Assembly: GCA_959606065.1 (NCBI GenBank)
Contig: CAUHHV010000032.1
Coordinates: 1-15,035 of the forward strand
Direction: 5' to 3'
DNA from: an uncultured Collinsella sp.
GTDB lineage: Bacteria; Actinomycetota; Coriobacteriia; Coriobacteriales; Coriobacteriaceae
Length of the DNA: 15,035 nucleotides
A program made the position numbers and the translations under genes. A model generated the notes under the pieces. That model worked only from the letters and a program-made list of their open reading frames with translations. It did not search any database and had not been told where the DNA came from. Shown here in pieces: positions 12,067 through 15,035 of the stretch. Numbering within the stretch: position 1 is the stretch's first letter; each line of letters opens with the position of its first letter.

Positions 12067-12115
12067 CGACTAGGGTGGGCGGTTGCATATCGCCTGCTAG
12101 GGAAGGAGCGATCCT

Positions 12116-13453
12116 ATGCCCCAGAACATCTTCGGTACCGACGGCGTCCGTGGCGTCGCCAATGCCGACCTCTCGTGCGACCTCGCGTTTCGCTTGGGCC
12201 GCGCGGCGACCAAGTTCCTTGGTCCGGATATCTGCGTCGGCCGCGACACGCGTCTTTCGGGCACCATGCTCGAAAGCGCTCTGACCGCCGGCATCATGGC
12301 CGAGGGCGGCCGTCCGCATTGCTGCGGCGTCATCCCCACGCCCGCCGTGGCGCTGCTCACCGTTCAGAACGAGCTCGACGGCGGCATCGTCATCTCCGCT
12401 TCGCACAATCCGCCGGAGTTCAACGGCATCAAGTTCTTTAGCCGCAAGGGTATGAAGCTTCCCGATGCTGTCGAGGAAGAGATCAGCGCCTGGGTCATGT
12501 CCGAGGAAGCCATGGCTGCCGACACGCTGCCGACCGGTGCCGGCGTGGGCCACATCATCAAGATGAAGGACGCTCGCAAGGCATACGTCGACCACGCCAT
12601 CGATACGCTTGATGGCCTGAGGCTCGATGGCCTGGTCGTTGCCGTCGACTGCGGTCACGGTGCTTCCTGCCAGACTACGCCCGCCGCGCTGCAGCGCCTG
12701 GGTGCCACGGTCCATGCCATCAACACCGATTACTGCGGCACCGACATCAATGTCGAGTGCGGCTCCACTCACCTTGAGCCCCTGCGCGAGCTCGTGCTGC
12801 GCACCCATGCTGACATCGGCCTGGCCCACGACGGCGACGCCGATCGCGTGCTCTTTGTGGACAGCGAGGGCAATGAGATCGACGGTGACTACATCCTGGC
12901 TATCTGCGGTTCTGACCTCGCCGCCCGCGGCAAGCTCGCCAGCTCCGAGATCGTCTCGACCGTCATGTGCAACCTGGGCTTCTCCATCGCTATGAAGGAG
13001 CAGGGCTTCGAGATGGTTCAGACCGCTGTGGGCGACCGTTATGTTCTTGAGCGTATGCTCGCGGACGGTGCCGTCATCGGCGGCGAACAGTCCGGCCACA
13101 TCATCTTCCTGGAGCACAACACCACCGGTGACGGCCTGGTGACGGCTCTGCAGCTGCTGGCCGTGCTCAAGCGCACCGGTCGTACCCTCACCGATCTTGC
13201 CGGCATCATGAAGAAGTATCCGCAGGTACTCGTCAACGTGCATTCCGACAACAAGGCTGGTCTGGATGATTGCCAGCCCATCTGGGATGCCGTCGCTGCT
13301 GCCGAGAAGGAGCTTGACGGCCGCGGCCGCATTCTGGTGCGTCCGAGCGGTACCGAGCCGCTGGTCCGCGTTATGGCCGAGGCCGAGACGCACGAGCTGA
13401 CCCAGCGCGTTGTCGACGACATCGTCGAGGTTGTCAAGCGCGAACTTCCCTAA
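12116..13453 (+). CDS. glmM: Phosphoglucosamine mutase
   Basis: A 445-residue enzyme that converts glucosamine-6-phosphate to glucosamine-1-phosphate for UDP-GlcNAc and peptidoglycan synthesis. It has the phosphoserine loop SASHNPPEFNGIKFF (S96), the metal loop DGDADR (239-244), the sugar-binding GGEQSGH (322-328) and the phosphate-binding RPSGTEP (409-415), in the normal order and spacing. Full length for the family. The ATG follows AAGGAG by seven bases. The order rplM-rpsI-glmM is typical of actinobacteria, but here a terminator precedes glmM, so it needs its own promoter in 12067-12100; I could not pick a clear one. Confidence 0.97.
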   Translation: MPQNIFGTDGVRGVANADLSCDLAFRLGRAATKFLGPDICVGRDTRLSGTMLESALTAGIMAEGGRPHCCGVIPTPAVALLTVQNELDGGIVISASHNPPEFNGIKFFSRKGMKLPDAVEEEISAWVMSEEAMAADTLPTGAGVGHIIKMKDARKAYVDHAIDTLDGLRLDGLVVAVDCGHGASCQTTPAALQRLGATVHAINTDYCGTDINVECGSTHLEPLRELVLRTHADIGLAHDGDADRVLFVDSEGNEIDGDYILAICGSDLAARGKLASSEIVSTVMCNLGFSIAMKEQGFEMVQTAVGDRYVLERMLADGAVIGGEQSGHIIFLEHNTTGDGLVTALQLLAVLKRTGRTLTDLAGIMKKYPQVLVNVHSDNKAGLDDCQPIWDAVAAAEKELDGRGRILVRPSGTEPLVRVMAEAETHELTQRVVDDIVEVVKRELP

Positions 13454-13483
13454 TGGTCAAAAACGAGTGCCAAGTGGTAAACT
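13454..13483 (+). promoter_or_regulatory. Possible promoter of the PTS IIA gene
   Basis: TGGTCA (13454-13459), an 18-bp spacer and TAAACT (13478-13483) give a moderate promoter match just after glmM. No terminator is seen after glmM, so read-through is also possible. Confidence 0.35.
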
Positions 13484-13524
13484 GTTAAGGCTATTTTGGT
13501 TGATCGGTATGTCCGAGGGGGAGC

Positions 13525-14022
13525 ATGTTCACTAAAGTCCTAAGGTCTTTTGGTATGCGTGGTCGAGTCCTTACGCTGGATGCTCCCATCTCGGGCGACG
13601 TCATTCCGCTTTCCGAGGTAAACGACCAGACATTTGCCACCGGCCTTTTGGGCCAGGGCGTGGCGATTCAGCCTACCGGCACGCGTGTGATTGCACCGGC
13701 TGATGCCAAGGTCGAGGCCATTTTTCCCACGGGACACGCTGTTGCGCTTAACACGGTCGATGGCTTGGACGTGCTCATCCACGTTGGTTTGGACACTGTT
13801 CAGCTTGAGGGCAAGCACTTTACCGTATATGCGCAAGTGGGTGACATCGTCCATAAGGGCGATGTACTCATTGAGTTCGATCGCGAGGCAATTGCTGCCG
13901 AGGGCTACGATGTGACGGTTCCCATCTTGGTATGCAACTCCGTTGAGTTCTCGAGCATCAAGGGCTCCGTTGGCGCGCATGTCGAAGAGATGGACCAGCT
14001 CATCGTTGCTCGCGAGCGCTAA
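13525..14022 (+). CDS. PTS glucose-type IIA component
   Basis: A 165-residue stand-alone EIIA of the glucose family, similar in length to E. coli Crr. The two active-site histidines are H71 in TGHAVAL and H86 in LIHVGLDTV, spaced 15 residues apart exactly as H75 and H90 of E. coli IIAGlc. H86 is the expected phosphorylation site. It takes phosphate from HPr and passes it to a membrane IIBC sugar transporter, which is not in this window. GGGGGAG precedes the ATG. Between glmM and nagB, it plausibly serves N-acetylglucosamine or glucose uptake; the sugar is inferred from context. Calling it crr would be a guess. Confidence 0.93.
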   Translation: MFTKVLRSFGMRGRVLTLDAPISGDVIPLSEVNDQTFATGLLGQGVAIQPTGTRVIAPADAKVEAIFPTGHAVALNTVDGLDVLIHVGLDTVQLEGKHFTVYAQVGDIVHKGDVLIEFDREAIAAEGYDVTVPILVCNSVEFSSIKGSVGAHVEEMDQLIVARER

Positions 14023-14044
14023 CAAGTGCACGTGGCCATTAGCC

Positions 14045-14050
14045 TACAAT
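14045..14050 (+). promoter_or_regulatory. Possible -10 element of nagB
   Basis: TACAAT is a near-perfect -10 just after the PTS IIA gene. The region 17 bp upstream overlaps that gene's stop and has no good -35, so an activator might be needed. Transcription would start near 14057. Confidence 0.45.
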
Positions 14051-14056
14051 TCAAAC

Positions 14057-14293
14057 ACGTTTACGGAGGGCGCCCTTGAAAGAGGACGCCCTCCGTGGCA
14101 AGATGGGATTTGTCCGAAGCTAAAAGGCTTTGGGTCACCGTGGACGGGCAGGGGCCTCGACGCGGTTAGACACGAGACACATACATTACGCGACCTCGCC
14201 CTGGTGGCCGCACACGTTGGTTGCGGCCGACGCGGGCCGCGGGCAAGTGCTTGTAAGGGAGCCTTGCCTCTCTTGTACGAGAAAGGACGCGTA
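14057..14293 (+). other. Long structured leader of nagB, candidate cis-regulatory RNA
   Basis: About 237 nt with no convincing gene, but several stems. ACGGAGGGCG (14063-14072) pairs perfectly with 14087-14096, with extra inner pairs around a GAAA loop. GTCCGAAGC (14112-14120) pairs with 14127-14135 using wobbles. GGCCGCA (14206-14212) pairs with TGCGGCC (14222-14228). GGCAAG (14242-14247) pairs with CTTGCC (14263-14268) just before the ribosome binding site. I do not recognise a known riboswitch; it does not look like the glmS ribozyme. The first stem has no T-run, so it is not an obvious terminator. Confidence 0.45.
14281..14287 (+). promoter_or_regulatory. Ribosome binding site of nagB
   Basis: GAAAGGA stands six bases before the ATG at 14294. 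It selects this start over an open frame that continues far upstream, back into the PTS IIA gene. Confidence 0.75.
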
Positions 14294-15022
14294 ATGAAGA
14301 TCATTAAAGCTAAAGACTACGAGGATATGAGCCGCAAGGCCGCCAATATTATCTCGGCGCAGGTTATCCTCAAGCCCGACTGCGTGTTGGGTCTTGCCAC
14401 CGGCTCCACCCCGATCGGTGCCTACAAGCAGCTCGCTGCTTGGTACGAGAAGGGCGACGTCGACTTTGCCGAGGTCAGCACCTACAACCTGGACGAGTAT
14501 CGCGGCCTTTCGCACGACGATCCCCAGAGCTATCACTACTTCATGCGTGAGAACTTCTTCGATCACATCAACATCGACCTGAACAACACGCATGTGCCCG
14601 ACGGTTCCAACCCCGACGCCGCCGCTGCCTGCTCTGAGTACGATAAGGTCGTCGCTGCCGCCGGCTATCCCGATCTGCAGCTGCTCGGCATTGGCAACAA
14701 CGGCCACATCGGCTTCAACGAGCCCGATGACCACTTCTCCAAGGGCACGCACTGCGTCGACCTTACCGAGAGCACCATTCAGGCCAACAGCCGCCTGTTC
14801 GACAGCATCGACGATGTTCCCCGTCAGGCCTACACCATGGGTACCCAGACCATCATGTATGCCCGCATGATCCTGGTCGTCGCCAACGGCGAGGCCAAGG
14901 CTCAGGCCGTGCACGATATGTGCTATGGTCCGGTTACGCCCGAGTGCCCGGCTTCGATCCTGCAGCTGCACACCAACTGCGTTGTCGTTGCCGACGAGGC
15001 CGCCCTTTCGCTCTGCGAGTAG
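14294..15022 (+). CDS. nagB: Glucosamine-6-phosphate deaminase
   Basis: A 242-residue NagB, which converts glucosamine-6-phosphate to fructose-6-phosphate and ammonia. Key parts are the phosphate-binding LATGSTPIG, the catalytic base D67 in NLDEYRGL, and H138 and E143 in GIGNNGHIGFNEP, equal to D72, H143 and E148 of E. coli. N136 replaces E. coli D141, a variation I believe is common in Gram-positive NagB. It is shorter than the 266-residue allosteric E. coli enzyme and matches the short Gram-positive form. The start is the ATG at 14294 after GAAAGGA. It opposes GlmM at the same metabolite, and a structured leader precedes it. Confidence 0.96.
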   Translation: MKIIKAKDYEDMSRKAANIISAQVILKPDCVLGLATGSTPIGAYKQLAAWYEKGDVDFAEVSTYNLDEYRGLSHDDPQSYHYFMRENFFDHINIDLNNTHVPDGSNPDAAAACSEYDKVVAAAGYPDLQLLGIGNNGHIGFNEPDDHFSKGTHCVDLTESTIQANSRLFDSIDDVPRQAYTMGTQTIMYARMILVVANGEAKAQAVHDMCYGPVTPECPASILQLHTNCVVVADEAALSLCE

Positions 15023-15035
15023 CGCGAATCCTGCA

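Noticed and set aside
13943..14293. 117-residue N-terminal extension of NagB
   Set aside because: It overlaps the end of the PTS IIA gene in another frame, is not NagB-like, and the ATG at 14294 has a proper ribosome binding site.
14057..14293. glmS ribozyme in the nagB leader
   Set aside because: I could not find the conserved glmS core motifs, and the downstream gene is the deaminase rather than the synthase.

Overview
The window looks like a chromosomal segment from a high-GC, Gram-positive gut actinobacterium of class Coriobacteriia, most likely Collinsella or a close relative. This rests on GC-rich coding sequence, the rplM-rpsI-glmM order typical of actinobacteria, strong purine-rich ribosome binding sites, and an active-looking ssrA gene. 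The genus is an inference from recall; no search was run. Most genes lie on the + strand.

Region 1 (1-7480) is a metal-transport block. A minus-strand AraC-type regulator (171-1175) diverges from two adjacent ABC half-transporters (1290-4871) of the fused permease-ATPase type, arranged like YbtPQ/IrtAB siderophore transporters. They are followed by a small membrane protein (5067-5312) and a P1B-type metal ATPase (5331-7406) with an unusual SCA motif in its metal-binding helix. The pair resembles the PacL/CtpC modules of mycobacteria. The most striking observation is that nearly the same 16-bp palindrome, GTTAGCCATGGCTNAC, lies in the promoter region of both transport units. This suggests one unidentified regulator, probably metal-responsive, controls both.

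Region 2 (7477-8460) is a compact type II toxin-antitoxin module: a ribbon-helix-helix RelB-like antitoxin and an overlapping PIN-domain toxin. A recognisable promoter and a 17-bp palindromic operator precede it. A strong hairpin terminator separates it from an unrecognised minus-strand gene (8469-8903).

Region 3 (8904-10114) contains the tmRNA gene (9143-9506) with a readable tag ending in ALAA and its terminator. About 560 bp without a convincing gene follows. It holds two 52-bp direct repeats exactly 200 bp apart, each carrying an inverted 17-bp copy of the tmRNA T-arm. These are followed by a tandem array of diverged, hairpin-forming 62-bp units. A patatin-like phospholipase gene follows (10115-10993).

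Region 4 (10994-15022) is housekeeping. It has rplM-rpsI with a promoter and an L13-leader-like hairpin, a terminator, then glmM, a glucose-type PTS IIA gene, a long structured leader, and nagB. GlmM and NagB both use glucosamine-6-phosphate, sending it to cell-wall precursors or to glycolysis, and the PTS IIA gene sits between them. The nagB leader (about 240 nt) is a candidate cis-regulatory RNA.
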